This document shows positions 13,004 to 22,462 of a stretch of DNA of 64,000 bases, piece after piece (the stretch's first letter is position 1; each line of letters begins with the position of its first letter). The notes under the pieces are model-generated. The model saw only the letters and a list, made by a program, of their open reading frames with translations, ran no database searches and was not told where the DNA came from. The stretch spans positions 27,517,751 through 27,581,750 of the forward strand of contig CM068543.1 in assembly GCA_035048495.1 (NCBI GenBank), given 5' to 3'. A program made the position numbers and the translations under genes. The DNA comes from Euptelea pleiosperma. Lineage: Eukaryota > Streptophyta > Magnoliopsida > Ranunculales > Eupteleaceae.

Positions 13004-13270
13004 TGCCCTAGAAATTTTTTTTTTTGGATGACTTTTTCATTAGGGCGGTTTTGTACGTATTTCTATATAGAGGTACGGAAACCCTAATTTCTTCTTGGGG
13101 GTTATATATATACCTCAATTGATCAAAGACGAGTTCCCATTTGTATTGTGAGTGTTTCTTTTGCCCTAGAGTATAGTAGAATCGGTATGAGAATGTCCAC
13201 CTTATAAGTGTTAAGGATTCGAAGTGCTAGGAGCCATAGACAGCCAACCAACTCATCAACACACACAACT
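13004..13270 (+). mobile_element. Possible partial 3' LTR of the degraded copia element
   Basis: Directly after the G-rich polypurine stretch the sequence starts TGCCCTAGAAA. It contains a TATATATATA run near 13107 and ends without a clear CA border. This is the position expected for the 3' LTR. The matching 5' LTR is not in the window, so neither length nor right border can be proved. Confidence 0.4.
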
Positions 13271-13780
13271 TGTAAAAAATAATGTTTCTTTACAGATAAT
13301 ATGCACGAGCTATACTCCTACTAAAATACATACCATGTGGCCATGACAATGAGGCACCTCACGCACACTATAATATTCCTTTAGAAATTTTTGCGAATTC
13401 CGTGCAAAATACGTGTTCTCCATCTAAGTAACTTCAGTGCAAGTAGCATGGACTATGAATCACGATTATTAAAAATATTATTTTAATATTTTAACACAAT
13501 TGTCAAGTTACCAACCACTAAGAAATGATCAATAAGATATAGGACCCACCTAAACATTTTTTTTCCTCATACCGTTGATTTCCAAAATTAAAAAAAGATT
13601 AAAAAGAAGAAACTATGTCGGTTATACCAATGCAATTAGAGTTAGACCAGCCAAGTCAATAGCATCATTTAGGGCGTGCTTTTCTTTTCTTTACTTTACT
13701 TTTGGTCGCCATCGTTGGTGGTTGTCAAGTTAAATCCGGTCACAAGGAAAGCCCAAAAAACCGCCACGGACGAATGACCT
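13271..13780. other. AT-rich spacer without a recognised feature
   Basis: I see no ORF, inverted repeat or known family in this stretch. Confidence 0.5.
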
Positions 13781-13788
13781 ATACCAAC

Positions 13789-13937
13789 TAAGGTTTTAAA
13801 TTTCGATTTCTGTGAGTACCGAAATCCTTGAAATATAGCTTTCTAAAGTGATATCCACGGCAATTTAGAATTTTTGCTTGAAATTTTGGTCGAAATTTCA
13901 GTTTTTGACCTCACCGAAATCGAAATTTAAAACCTTG
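13789..13937. mobile_element. hAT-type MITE
   Basis: A 149-bp fold-back element with ends TAAGGTTTTAAATTTCG and CGAAATTTAAAACCTTG. The left terminal C is changed to T. It is flanked by a perfect 8-bp target duplication ATACCAAC (13781-13788 and 13938-13945). The 8-bp duplication and the CAAGGTTT-type ends indicate the hAT superfamily. It has no coding capacity. Confidence 0.88.
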
Positions 13938-14224
13938 ATACCAACGCAAAAACATTTTGAGCCAAACATAAAAAAGTAGAGACAATATTTCAAAGTCTCA
14001 GCCGATCCTGTCCGATCTAAAACTGGATCGGCAGTCACCGAGACAATCCCGAAATGGGATCATCTCGCCCCAGATGCACTGTTCCATTAAGAACCCTCAC
14101 GTCATCTCAAGTTAGACGGTCCGAGACCACCTATCCAGCCTCTGATTCTGGTCCGGATCGGGATCGGTGCCCCCTAATCGAGCCTCCGATCCCAAGACCG
14201 GTGATCCCAACCGACATCTCCTAT

Positions 14225-14630
14225 CAGTAAACTTTCGATGACACCTGCAATTAGAGATGCCGCTGACTGCAGCGAATATGAGTCACGTGGCACATTCTTA
14301 AGAGGACACCGAACCGTATGGATGTTTGGCCAATCACTAGATGGACCTACAAACCAAAAAATAGCCTGATTAGTGATTTCAATCCTTTGGATCTTTGTAC
14401 CCAAGTAATGCTCAATAATTCTCAAATTTCTACGGTTAAAATCAATCCAGGAAAATAACTTTAATCCAACACTTAGAAATTACTAATCAGGTTTATTTTT
14501 GGTTTGTAGTTCCACCTATTGATTGTCCAAACATCCATATGGTCAGTGTCCTTTTAGGAATGAGCCACGTGGCTCATATTGGCTGCAGTCATTGGCGTCG
14601 CTGACTGCAGTTGTCAAGGAAGGTTTACTC
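14225..14630. mobile_element. Mutator-like MITE, family I, copy 1
   Basis: The ends are CAGTAAACTTTC and GGTTTACTC. The inner part is a long imperfect hairpin of the dispersed core (GGATGTTTGGCCAATC, GGACCTACAAACCAAA, then GCCTGATTAGTGATTTC and their complements). A perfect direct repeat CATCTCCTAT flanks it (14215-14224 and 14631-14640). Duplications of 9-10 bp with long terminal inverted repeats are typical of Mutator-like elements. Confidence 0.85.
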
Positions 14631-14683
14631 CATCTCCTATGTAAGGTTTACGTTAGGTTACGTACCTTCTTTGTCATTTTATT

Positions 14684-14841
14684 GAGTAAAACTTCTGTCG
14701 CAAGCGGATTACAAATCACACAATCACAGCCAATGAGTTCTCGGCACGTAAACCTAAAAGCAAAAGCACTTGCAAGTACTTGTGTACGTGCCGAGAACTC
14801 ATTGGCATGTGATTGTGTGATTTACAATTTCTTGTGATTTA
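14684..14841. mobile_element. Mutator-like MITE, family I short variant, right tip lost
   Basis: It starts GAGTAAAACTTCTGTCGC and folds on itself through CCAATGAGTTCTCGGCACG and its complement. The perfect 9-bp duplication CATTTTATT flanks it (14675-14683 and 14842-14850). About 12 terminal bases are missing at the right tip compared with the copy at 15303. Confidence 0.8.
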
Positions 14842-14850
14842 CATTTTATT

Positions 14851-15250
14851 AAGGGTCGGGCTCCGTTGACAGATCTAAAATCACACAAAAAATGACAGGG
14901 ACACAATATAAGCCACGTGTTATACTTTTACAGGACTCAGACCGTATGGATGTTTGTCCTATCCCATGGTGGACCTACAAACCAAAAATCAGCCTGATTA
15001 GTAATTTATAGGCTTTGGATTGGACTTATTTTCATGGACTGATCTCAACTGTGGGAATTTGAGCAGTATTTGAGGTTCAAAGATGTAACACTTATAAATC
15101 ACTAGTCATGTGGATTTTTGGTTTATCGGTCCATCATGGGATAGGAAAAACATCCGTACGGTCAGAGTCCTATAAAGTTTCCACCTGGCTTATATTGTGT
15201 CCCTGTCATTTGACGTGTCATTTTAGACCTGTCAATGGAGCCCGATCCTT
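14851..15250. mobile_element. Fold-back element related to family I
   Basis: The terminal inverted repeats read AAGGGTCGGGCTCC and GGAGCCCGATCCTT and continue into a family-I-like core with GGATGTTTG and CCTACAAACCAAAAATCAG. I could not find a convincing target duplication, so the borders are approximate. Confidence 0.6.
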
Positions 15251-15302
15251 TTAGGGTGTAATAGACAAAACTGGTCCTTCGCTAGTACACTTTCTTACTT
15301 GC

Positions 15303-15479
15303 GAGTAAAACTTCTATCACAAGAAATTGTAAATCACACAATCACAAGCCAATGAGTTCTCCGCACGTACACAAGTGCTTTGAAACGAACCCATTGCTTT
15401 GGCTTTTAGGTGTACGTGCCGAGAACTCATTGGCTGTGTTTGTGTGATTTGCAATCCGATTGTGACAGAAGTTTTACTC
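15303..15479. mobile_element. Mutator-like MITE, family I short variant, intact
   Basis: A 177-bp element, nearly all hairpin, from GAGTAAAACTTCTATCAC to GTGACAGAAGTTTTACTC. It is flanked by a perfect 9-bp duplication CTTACTTGC (15294-15302 and 15480-15488). It is the best-preserved short copy and defines the tips of the family. Confidence 0.92.
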
Positions 15480-15550
15480 CTTACTTGCAATAAAAGATAC
15501 AGTTTTTGTCCAATGAAAAAATGACACAAGGGCACCTAACCGTAGTTCGT

Positions 15551-15956
15551 GAGTAAAACTTCTGTAACATCGTTAACACAGATGCTTCTGTCACAACGCA
15601 CAATACGAGACACGTTGCACGCTGTTAGTGGACGCTGATCGTATGAATTTTTGACTAGTCCCTCGGTGGACCTGAAAACCAAAGATCAGCCTGATTAGTG
15701 ATTTCTAAGCGATTCTATTGAAGTTATTTTCATGGATTAATTTTAACGGTAAGAATTTAAGCATTATTGAGCGTCGTTTGGGTGCAAAGATCCAAAGGTT
15801 GTAAATCACAAATCAGTCTTATTTTTGGTTTATAGGTCCACTGAAGGACTGGCCAAACATCCCTACGGTCAGCGTCCACTTTGAGCGTGTAACGTGGCTC
15901 GTATTCTGCGTTGTGACAGAAGCTTCTGTCAAAACGCTGTGACAGAAGTTTTACTC
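15551..15956. mobile_element. Mutator-like MITE, family I, copy with diverged duplication
   Basis: It runs from GAGTAAAACTTCTGTAAC to GTGACAGAAGTTTTACTC with the usual family core inside. The flanking 9-mers GTAGTTCGT and GCAGTTTGG match at 6 of 9 positions, consistent with an old insertion. Confidence 0.7.
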
Positions 15957-16204
15957 GCAGTTTGGTATATAGACGCTTGATGGCATCGCCACTCGAAAGT
16001 AACCGACAGTGACAAGATTTTCATTTAAAAAATTGAACAACTCAGCTATCTTGCACCACGTGGCATAGGGAAATTGCGCTGCACGGTCCTTCAGTTTCGC
16101 CCCACTTTCCTACGAAATTTCGTTTCAAAAGGTTGGTACATACTACACGAGAAAACTTTCGCTGGACACGTGTCCCTAAGCCTACCTAAGTCACTTAAAA
16201 CATA

Positions 16205-16505
16205 GGGTATTTTATTAACAACCCCTGAAATTTGAAAGTAATTTGTAATACACCCTTATACTTTCAAACTTTAGGATTACGCCTTGACCTAGTTGAACAG
16301 TAGTTGACTTCAGTTAAAACGTACTTGAATCACACGCTGTTAACATTGTACTTGCAATATTATGGTCCTGTCATAAGTGCATTAACAGCTGGCATGTCAC
16401 ATTTTAATATTAGTCAAATGATAGCTAAACTAGGTAAGGGGGGGTAATCCTAAAGTTTGAAAGTATAAGGAGGTATTACAAATTACTTTGAAAGTATGGA
16501 ATATC
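16205..16505. mobile_element. Inverted-repeat MITE (GGGTATTTT family), copy 1
   Basis: The left end is GGGTATTTTATTAACAACC. The arms CTTATACTTTCAAACTTTAGG and its complement near 16450 flank a conserved middle (GCACTGTACTTGC-like, then GCATTAACAG). A second copy lies at about 62411-62685. The right border is uncertain and I did not find a target duplication. Confidence 0.65.
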
Positions 16506-16550
16506 TCGGTCCCAATTTCAAAGTAGTTCACGTTTGGGCAAGAGAGGGTC

Positions 16551-16932
16551 GGAGTATAACTTTGCTTAATGCTGCCGGTCAGCAAAGTTGCTGAATGCCC
16601 ACAATATAAGCCATGTTGCATACTCTTAGATGACGCTGACCGTAGGATGTTCGGCCAATTCCTAGGTGGATTTACAAATCAAAAATCAGCCTGATTAGTG
16701 ATTTCAAACCTTTGGATCCTTGTACTTCAAATAATAGTCAATAAGACTCAAATTACACGGTTAAAGATCAACCATTGAAAACGACTCCAATCGAACGTTT
16801 AGAAATCACTAATCAAGCTAATTTTTGTCGGGTATGCCCATTTAGGGGTGGGCAAAACATCCATACGGTCAGAAATCTCAAAGAAGATGCCAAAGTGGTT
16901 CATATTGTGGGCTGCCAGCAAAGTTCTACTTG
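16551..16932. mobile_element. Mutator-like MITE, family I, copy with AACTTTGCT ends
   Basis: The left end is GGAGTATAACTTTGCT and the right end AGCAAAGTTCTACTT, with the family hairpin core between. The 9-bp flanks GAGAGGGTC (16542-16550) and GAGAGAGTC (16933-16941) differ at one position. Confidence 0.82.
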
Positions 16933-17185
16933 AGAGAGTCATATAACTCATATCCGAGTAAATCTTTGATGACACACGTCCGTCTGACCACAGTACGACA
17001 CATCTGGGACCCTCATTGGCCTCTAAGAGTATGCCAGGTGGTTTATACTGTATAAACTTTTGACTCCAATTTTGGGGCGACCTTGGTAAAGATGGCAACG
17101 CCTCTGAACAAGTATGGAAGGGGAAAAAAAATTCACTGACCCTGGGACTGGGACTGCAAAGTTTGAAGTTCCCATCCCCAAATTG

Positions 17186-17372
17186 GAGATAATTTTTGAA
17201 GCCGCGGACATTTAGAAGTGGCGATCATGCGCCCCATCTTATTGCGCCAGGTACACAACGATTAGCATGGCACAACATCATTGCATCTACACTTAGGTGT
17301 ACCTAGCGAAATATAATTGGGTGCATGATTTCCGGCCCGATTCTAAATTTCCGCTGCTTCAAAAATTTTCTC
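17186..17372. mobile_element. Mutator-like MITE, family II, copy 1
   Basis: The ends are GAGATAATTTTTGAAGC and GCTTCAAAAATTTTCTC. The inner arms contain ATTTAGAAG and TTGCGCCAGGT. The flanking decamers CCCCAAATTG (17176-17185) and CCCAAAATTG (17373-17382) match at 9 of 10 positions. Family II is distinct in sequence from family I but has the same duplication length. Confidence 0.8.
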
Positions 17373-17590
17373 CCCAAAATTGTTTGACACGATCCCCTAG
17401 TTAACCACCCTTAAACCAACTAACTAAGGGCTTAACATGAGTTGGGTTAAGGTGTTGGGGTGAGTCCTCCTCTCTCGTTAGGGAGTTTGCGAGCAAACAC
17501 CCTTGGCTTAAAAGTTGTATAGCTTCCTATTTTCGATGCCTTTCCTTGTTGGTACGACTGACACGCATTAGCTATGGCATTTTCTCTACG

Positions 17591-17898
17591 GTGATAGACT
17601 TTAAGCTCCTCCTAAGCCCCACTAGTACAACTGACTTTAACCTCCTCCTAAACACCACCATTACTATTATCACCAATGTATCGCGACTGACTTTAAGCTC
17701 CTCCTGAGCACGACCAGACTACTATCACAAACGTAGCGCGACTGACTTTAAGCTTCTCCTGAGCACCACTCCACCAGATTACTATCACAACTGACTTTGA
17801 GCGCCTCCTGAGCACCATTAAACTACTATCACGAACGTAGTGCGACTGACTTTAAACTCCTCCTGAGCACCACCAGCACTACTATCACCAACGTAGCC
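17591..17898. repeat. Minisatellite, about 55-bp unit, six units
   Basis: The anchor GACTTTAAGCTCCTCCTGAG recurs at 17597, 17633, 17689, 17744, 17793 and 17848. It is followed by CACCACCA and an ACTACTATCACCAACGTAG segment. Spacing is 36, 56, 55, 49 and 55 bp. It overlaps no gene and is not seen elsewhere in the window. Confidence 0.85.
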
Positions 17899-18758
17899 CT
17901 TAAATGGTGAACTACTTGATCGTTCTTTGGTTTGTGTAACAAATAACGCTCGTAGAAGATGGAACCAAGGGTTTAAATGGTCTATCATTATGTTTCAACG
18001 GTCTCCGAACTGCACAGATATGACCCACATATAAATGGCGTTATAATGGGTCACATCAGTCAAACTGATCATAATGTTTTTTATTATTATTTTTTCAAAA
18101 TAACCCCTTTAACTATTAAAAAAAAGTTTATATAAAAAATAACCAAAAATAACAGCCGTTCTCAAATTTGGATATTATTTTTGAAATAATGGAACGGGGG
18201 TTGGGGCGTTACCGTTACAATGGTCTTTATTTTCGTTATAAGTCTTTTTTTTTTTTTTAACAATGGGCGAAACGAAATAGCATTCTTGATAAAAATGTGT
18301 TTTAAATTTGATTAGATCTCCCATTTTGAACATTTTCTAATAAAAAAAGCCGTTCACAAAAGAAGCGCATCGAAACAGGCTCTCAAAGTTATAACCAAAC
18401 AATCCCTTTAGTTTTCCCAAACTTGATCCGCATCCAAACAGGCTCTTAACGCTGTTACCAAACATACCCTTTCGTTTTCCCGATCTTCAAACCAAATATA
18501 GATCTCATAATTCTTGTTCAGACCTGAAACAGGTTTTTACACTGAAATATGTGAAATTGCACATAATAACTTGTACAAGAACGAGAAGGATTTAACTATA
18601 AACTAAAAAAATAAAAATAAAAAAGGGGGGAAAAATTAGACAGTAAGCACGAATCCTCCAGCAGCCGGCTTACGATAGAATCAATCAACCATCCTTAATG
18701 ACAAACAGGACGACTATGGCAGTAGAATTAAATTACGCCGGACGCATAAAACACCTCC
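17899..18758. other. Intergenic sequence downstream of the NIMIN2-like gene
   Basis: It contains AT-rich runs and a possible decayed hAT-MITE relic (GGGTTTAAATGG near 17969 and ACGGCCGTT-like motifs near 18150). The last 200 bp next to the gene stop codon should include the 3' UTR of the - strand gene; I cannot place the poly(A) site. Confidence 0.4.
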
Positions 18759-19100
18759 CTAAACAGGGTTTTTTTCCAGTACAGGATCCGCGTTCAGATC
18801 CAACACCAAGTTCTCTTCCACACCTTCTTCGCCTTTCTCTTTAACTTTAACCCCGTTTGGTTCCACGAAATCCTCCCACTCAAACGCCGGTTTCCATCTG
18901 GACCCTTTCTCAGCCAATTTAAGGCCATCCTTGTTATCCTTCTGGAAATACTTAACAGCCGCGTGTAGCCGTCGTAGAATCGCGAAGAACTCCTCCACCT
19001 CTTCTTCATTCGCAGTCTGCTCTCTGTTATCTTCACGCGCTTTTGTTCTCCGGTCATCAGCTACGTCGTTTACCGGACGTTTTCTCTTCTCCGGTTCCAT
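18759..19100 (-). CDS. NIMIN2: NIM1-INTERACTING 2-like protein (NIMIN2 type)
   Basis: An intronless gene for a 113-residue nuclear regulator. NIMIN proteins bind NPR1/NIM1, the salicylic-acid co-activator, and dampen its output at defence genes such as PR1 (known for the family). The start is the ATG at 19100; an in-frame GTG four codons earlier is not a plausible plant start. The N-terminus is basic (KRKRP and similar), fitting nuclear import. The conserved block EEEVEEFFAILRRLHAAVKY is at about residues 32-51. The EDF motif (WEDFVE) is at about 75-80. The C-terminus carries an EAR-type LxLxL repressor motif (LVLDLN) at 98-103, the expected place for recruiting TOPLESS-type co-repressors. 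Length matches the family (about 110-130 residues). The frame is intact. Its promoter lies to the right and has several TGACG motifs. Identification is by motif recognition, not by search. Confidence 0.85.
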   Translation of the reverse strand: MEPEKRKRPVNDVADDRRTKAREDNREQTANEEEVEEFFAILRRLHAAVKYFQKDNKDGLKLAEKGSRWKPAFEWEDFVEPNGVKVKEKGEEGVEENLVLDLNADPVLEKNPV

Positions 19101-19205
19101 TTTCTCCGTCACGATTCACAAAGTAACGGGAGATGACGGAAAGCTTCGTTTGTTCCCTCCTTTTAATGACTGGTTGGGTAATTGGGTTGTGGTGACGGCA
19201 TCTTG

Positions 19206-19212
19206 TATTATA
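19206..19212 (-). promoter_or_regulatory. Probable TATA box of the NIMIN2-like gene
   Basis: On the - strand the sequence reads TATAATA, about 105-112 bp upstream of the ATG. This would leave a 5' UTR of roughly 75 bases. It is inferred from position and sequence only. Confidence 0.5.
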
Positions 19213-19250
19213 GATCGTTTTTTCAAACTTTTGATGGATTAGTTGGATGC

Positions 19251-19285
19251 TGACGTCTTTTGATGACGTATAACCTGCGGCGTCA
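19251..19285 (-). promoter_or_regulatory. as-1-like cluster of TGACG motifs
   Basis: TGACG occurs at 19251-19255 and 19264-19268 (13 bp start to start; as-1 itself is 12) and in reverse at 19281-19285. The cluster lies 40-75 bp upstream of the probable TATA box. Further TGACG cores are at 19134 and 19193. TGACG is the binding core of TGA bZIP factors, the DNA-bound partners of NPR1, so feedback control by salicylic acid is a reasonable inference. Confidence 0.6.
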
Positions 19286-19351
19286 TTATTTCCTATTTCT
19301 ATTTACTGAGCTCGCGTGATGATTCCTCGAAGACCGTTGAAGACTTGAGCA

Positions 19352-19357
19352 GGTCAA
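19352..19357 (-). promoter_or_regulatory. W-box core upstream of the NIMIN2-like gene
   Basis: On the - strand the bases read TTGACC, a core recognised by WRKY factors, about 250 bp upstream of the ATG. A single short motif may occur by chance; its place next to the TGACG cluster makes it worth noting. Confidence 0.4.
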
Positions 19358-19645
19358 ATAATATTATAGAATGGAAAAGCCTAAGGTACTATTCAAATAG
19401 ACCTAAACAAAATATACCATACTAATTATTGCTGACGTGGCACACGGATCTCAAAGTATATGAAACAGTGATCTCCTTTAATCAGGTTATGGAAGAGGAA
19501 TAAACTTTGATGACGACGTCTTTGATCACAGACCCTTAAAGAGGTCCGTGTGGGCCACGTGGTATACTCTTAAAGACATGGTACAATTTTGATGACGGAC
19601 GTCATACTACAAGCGGGAATTACGTAAGAGTCTTAGTGTACAAAC

Positions 19646-20048
19646 CAAGGTTTAAAGGGGACCGTTATAACGGTATAACGGACTGGGCGTTACCATTTTT
19701 TCGTTATAATGAAAAAACACCCTCAGGAGCAAAATCGAAAAAAATGGGAAAAAAGGGAAAATAACGGAAAAATGAGAAAAAACGGAAAAATGGGTAAAAT
19801 TTGAATTTTAAAATTAAAAAAATGGAAAAAAACGGAATATAATAGAAACATAATGGAAAAAACAAAAATAACGGCCATTTTTTTTCACAAAATTTTCCAG
19901 AAAATAACGGTTGTTATTTTCGATATAACAGAAAATAACGGCCGTTATTTTCGTTATAACAGCTGTTATTTTCTGGGCGTTTTAACGGTCCATAACGTAC
20001 CGGGGTAGGTCTGAATCCGTTATAACCGCCGCCATTTTTTAAACCTTG
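19646..20048. mobile_element. hAT-type MITE, 403 bp
   Basis: The ends are CAAGGTTTAAAGGGG and TTTTTTAAACCTTG. Perfect 8-bp target duplications GTACAAAC lie at 19638-19645 and 20049-20056. The inner region is rich in GTTATAACGG and ACGGCCGTT motifs and folds on itself. It shares the CAAGGTTT tip with the element at 13789. A truncated relative begins near 39549. Confidence 0.9.
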
Positions 20049-20952
20049 GTACAAACGACTCGACCATTCAAGCCATAGAAAATTTTTTCGATACTAATGG
20101 ATATTGCTTTATTAAAGGTTGGGCCAATAAGTCTTCTCTGAAATTTCACCGGTCATTTTTCTTTAACTCAATATACTTAGAAAGGGGGGTTAATTAGGTA
20201 TTTAAAATTATTTATACCTACACAGTTTTATCGGTCTATGGTAATGGAATAAAATCGCATGTCTTAGTTGTTTGATAAAAAATTATCACAACCGACTCAA
20301 ATCGTCGTTTGATCTAATCAGAATATATTGCAGAATACAAACAAACAATCACACTAGACAAGTGATTTTTACGTGGAAACTTTAACCAAGGAAAAACCAC
20401 GGGACCACGTCTAGACGGAAAGTATCACTAAGTGAAAAGTTAAACGAAACAAAGGTTACATATGCAATACCGTTGCAAATACAGCTTCCAACCTTAGCCA
20501 AGGCTTACTGCCGATGCGTCTACATTTTCTAAATCAACGCTACGAATCCACGCGCGCCCTTCCAGCTAGGAAGCCTTATCTGCTTGTTCAGTTTGGTACA
20601 CCCCAAACCTACCGTCGATCAGCTCCTCCGATCTTAATTCTCAACACTCCCGTCTTTGCAGAAGGTGAATGATTCAGTACACTCTGAACCCTAAGTTGCT
20701 CAAATGGTGTTGAGTCACACTGGTACACTCAGGCTACTATGTCGAATATAGAAGTGGAAGACTTAAGCTGAGGAAAGGATCAAACTTTTGGCTTTGATCA
20801 AGAAGAGAACAAGCTCACAAGATGTGAATGGAAAATAAGCTTCTTACTCTTCGAATGGACACTCTAATAAATATACCATTTTCTTCTCTCTTGAAAATTG
20901 AGTCACTCTGTACATGTCTCTGTGTGTGTTTAGAGAAGACATAGAAGGGTTC

Positions 20953-20960
20953 TATTTATA
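20953..20960 (-). promoter_or_regulatory. TATA box of the SIRE-like LTR
   Basis: The - strand reads TATAAATA followed by GAACCC. It lies just downstream of the palindrome array, in the transcription direction of the element. Confidence 0.6.
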
Positions 20961-21030
20961 GAATTCCAAGACCCTGAGTTGTGTAGAACATGGGATAATG
21001 GATCTATGAAAGACCAATTCTGTGCATGGT

Positions 21031-21329
21031 CCAATCGATTGTACACTGGGTCCAATCGATTGTGGATAAGTGTCCAATCGATTGAGCTTAATAAGATTTC
21101 TGTTCCGAAGGCACCAATCGATTACACAGGGTTCTCCAATCGATTTGACTCAGATAACTTTCTGTCTCGAAGGCTCCAATCGATTTCACAGAGTCTCTAA
21201 TCGATTTGACTCAGATAAGTTTCGTCTCGAAAACTCCAATCGATTTCTCAGAGTCTCCAATCGATTGAGTTGAAATAAGTTTCTGCCTCGTAGTTTCCAA
21301 TCGATTACACAGAGTGTCCAATTGATTGG
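21031..21329 (-). repeat. Phased array of CCAATCGATT palindromes in the LTR U3
   Basis: Eleven copies (CCAATCGATT or a one-base variant) start at 21031, 21052, 21074, 21114, 21136, 21176, 21197, 21236, 21257, 21297 and 21318. Gaps alternate close to 21 and 40 bp, giving a dimer unit of about 61 bp. The array lies about 70 bp upstream of the LTR TATA box. The small ORFs across it are by-products of the repeat. Confidence 0.9.
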
Positions 21330-21675
21330 ACTATTCCATTAGTCAATTTTATTGACTTAAACTCGGGTCAGTCCAATGATTAAGTTTGACCATTATATTT
21401 TTGTTCATTTTAACCAACTCCTATGGCCACTAAGTCACTTACCTTCCTAATCGAGCGTACACGATCGTTAACTGACAAATCGACAGTCACTCAGATGACT
21501 CCTGTCGTTAACCATCTGATTCTTGCTGTCTCTGTCTTTTAGTCTTCACGTAGTTGGCGAAGTATGCGTACCACGGCATCTCCACACTACACTAGTGCTC
21601 GTAGGAGCAGTTACAAGAATATTTTTTACATTAAACAGAATCTTTGTCAAATTGAATATAAAAATATTTCTTACA

Positions 21676-21687
21676 ATCTCCTTCTTT
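21676..21687 (-). promoter_or_regulatory. Polypurine tract of the SIRE-like element
   Basis: The - strand reads AAAGAAGGAGAT and is followed at once by the LTR start TGTAAG. This is the usual layout for priming second-strand DNA in copia elements and fixes the LTR border and orientation. Confidence 0.75.
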
Positions 21688-22237
21688 GGTAATTCCGTGA
21701 CAAAAAATATTTAATTATAAAGAAGATAAAAAATAGAAAATACAATCCCACCCTCTTACATGATTCACTCACTATCACATACTCTCTTTGAGATAATCGA
21801 ACAGATATAATATAATGGCTTTTGATTTGTTCCCTGCACATTCTACCAATAATACATACCATGTAATATCATCGGCAATCAATAAATCATTAAAATACAG
21901 TGAGTTAATTATGCACATCACAAGTAGAGAAATTAAAAAAAATAATGTAAAATTTTTCTCCCCATATCTCATACATCAACTTATTTTTTTTTACTTCTAT
22001 GATTTTCTCTCCCCTTTTTTGTTACAGATTGACAAAGATACAGAAATATAAGCGAATAACAAGCATGCAATGAATATCATTATGAGGAACAAGTGCATAT
22101 ATACATACTGGTTTGTACCCTTATAACACATAAGTAACACAAGCAGAGTATAATCATACATAATCTGAGTTTATCGGTGTACAATAATAACAAAAATAAA
22201 AACACCCGATAACTCTCAAGACGTCTCTCTCTGGAGT
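21688..22237. other. AT-rich 3' region of the SIRE-like element
   Basis: This lies between the stop of the element ORF and the polypurine tract. Short ORFs occur on both strands but none shows a recognisable domain. Confidence 0.5.
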
Positions 22238-22462
22238 CTATGTAGATGGACTAGTACCATCATGTGGATGCTGTCCAAAGCCCATCATGGTAAACTGATA
22301 CTCCATGTAACGCTGCATATCATACATGGAGCCTGACATCCTCTCCTGTTCCTCCTCTAAACGACGAAAGCTCTGAACCGTCCTCTCCCCATGCGTTGTG
22401 AGTCGCTGGTCAAATCCCACCATCTGATGATGAAGAGACTCAAAGGAATAAGGGGAGACATC

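Larger units (their letters stand above)
20269..21675 (-). mobile_element. 3' LTR of a SIRE-like copia element
   Basis: Read on the - strand it runs from TGTAAGAAATATTTT to TTTTTTATCAAACA (TG...CA, 1,407 bp). A polypurine tract precedes it immediately. A TATA box (TATAAATA, - strand) is at 20953-20960. The U5-like part contains the GGTTTTTCCTTGG and TTTCCACGTAAAAATC segments common in copia LTRs. The U3 holds an array of CCAATCGATT palindromes. The flanking pentamer on the left is TTAGT; the other end of the element is lost. Confidence 0.8.

Noticed and set aside
14523..15535. Two ORFs on opposite strands with a shared C-terminus (ending ENSLACDCVIYNFL)
   Set aside because: They are the arms of the two short family I MITEs read in either direction; the shared peptide comes from the repeat, not from a gene.
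18759..19112. Longer NIMIN2 start four codons upstream
   Set aside because: The upstream codon is GTG; plant genes use ATG, which is at 19100.
21031..21329. Possible CRISPR-like array
   Set aside because: The repeated part is only about 10 bp with 11-30 bp spacers, in a plant LTR U3; there is no long repeat, leader or cas gene.
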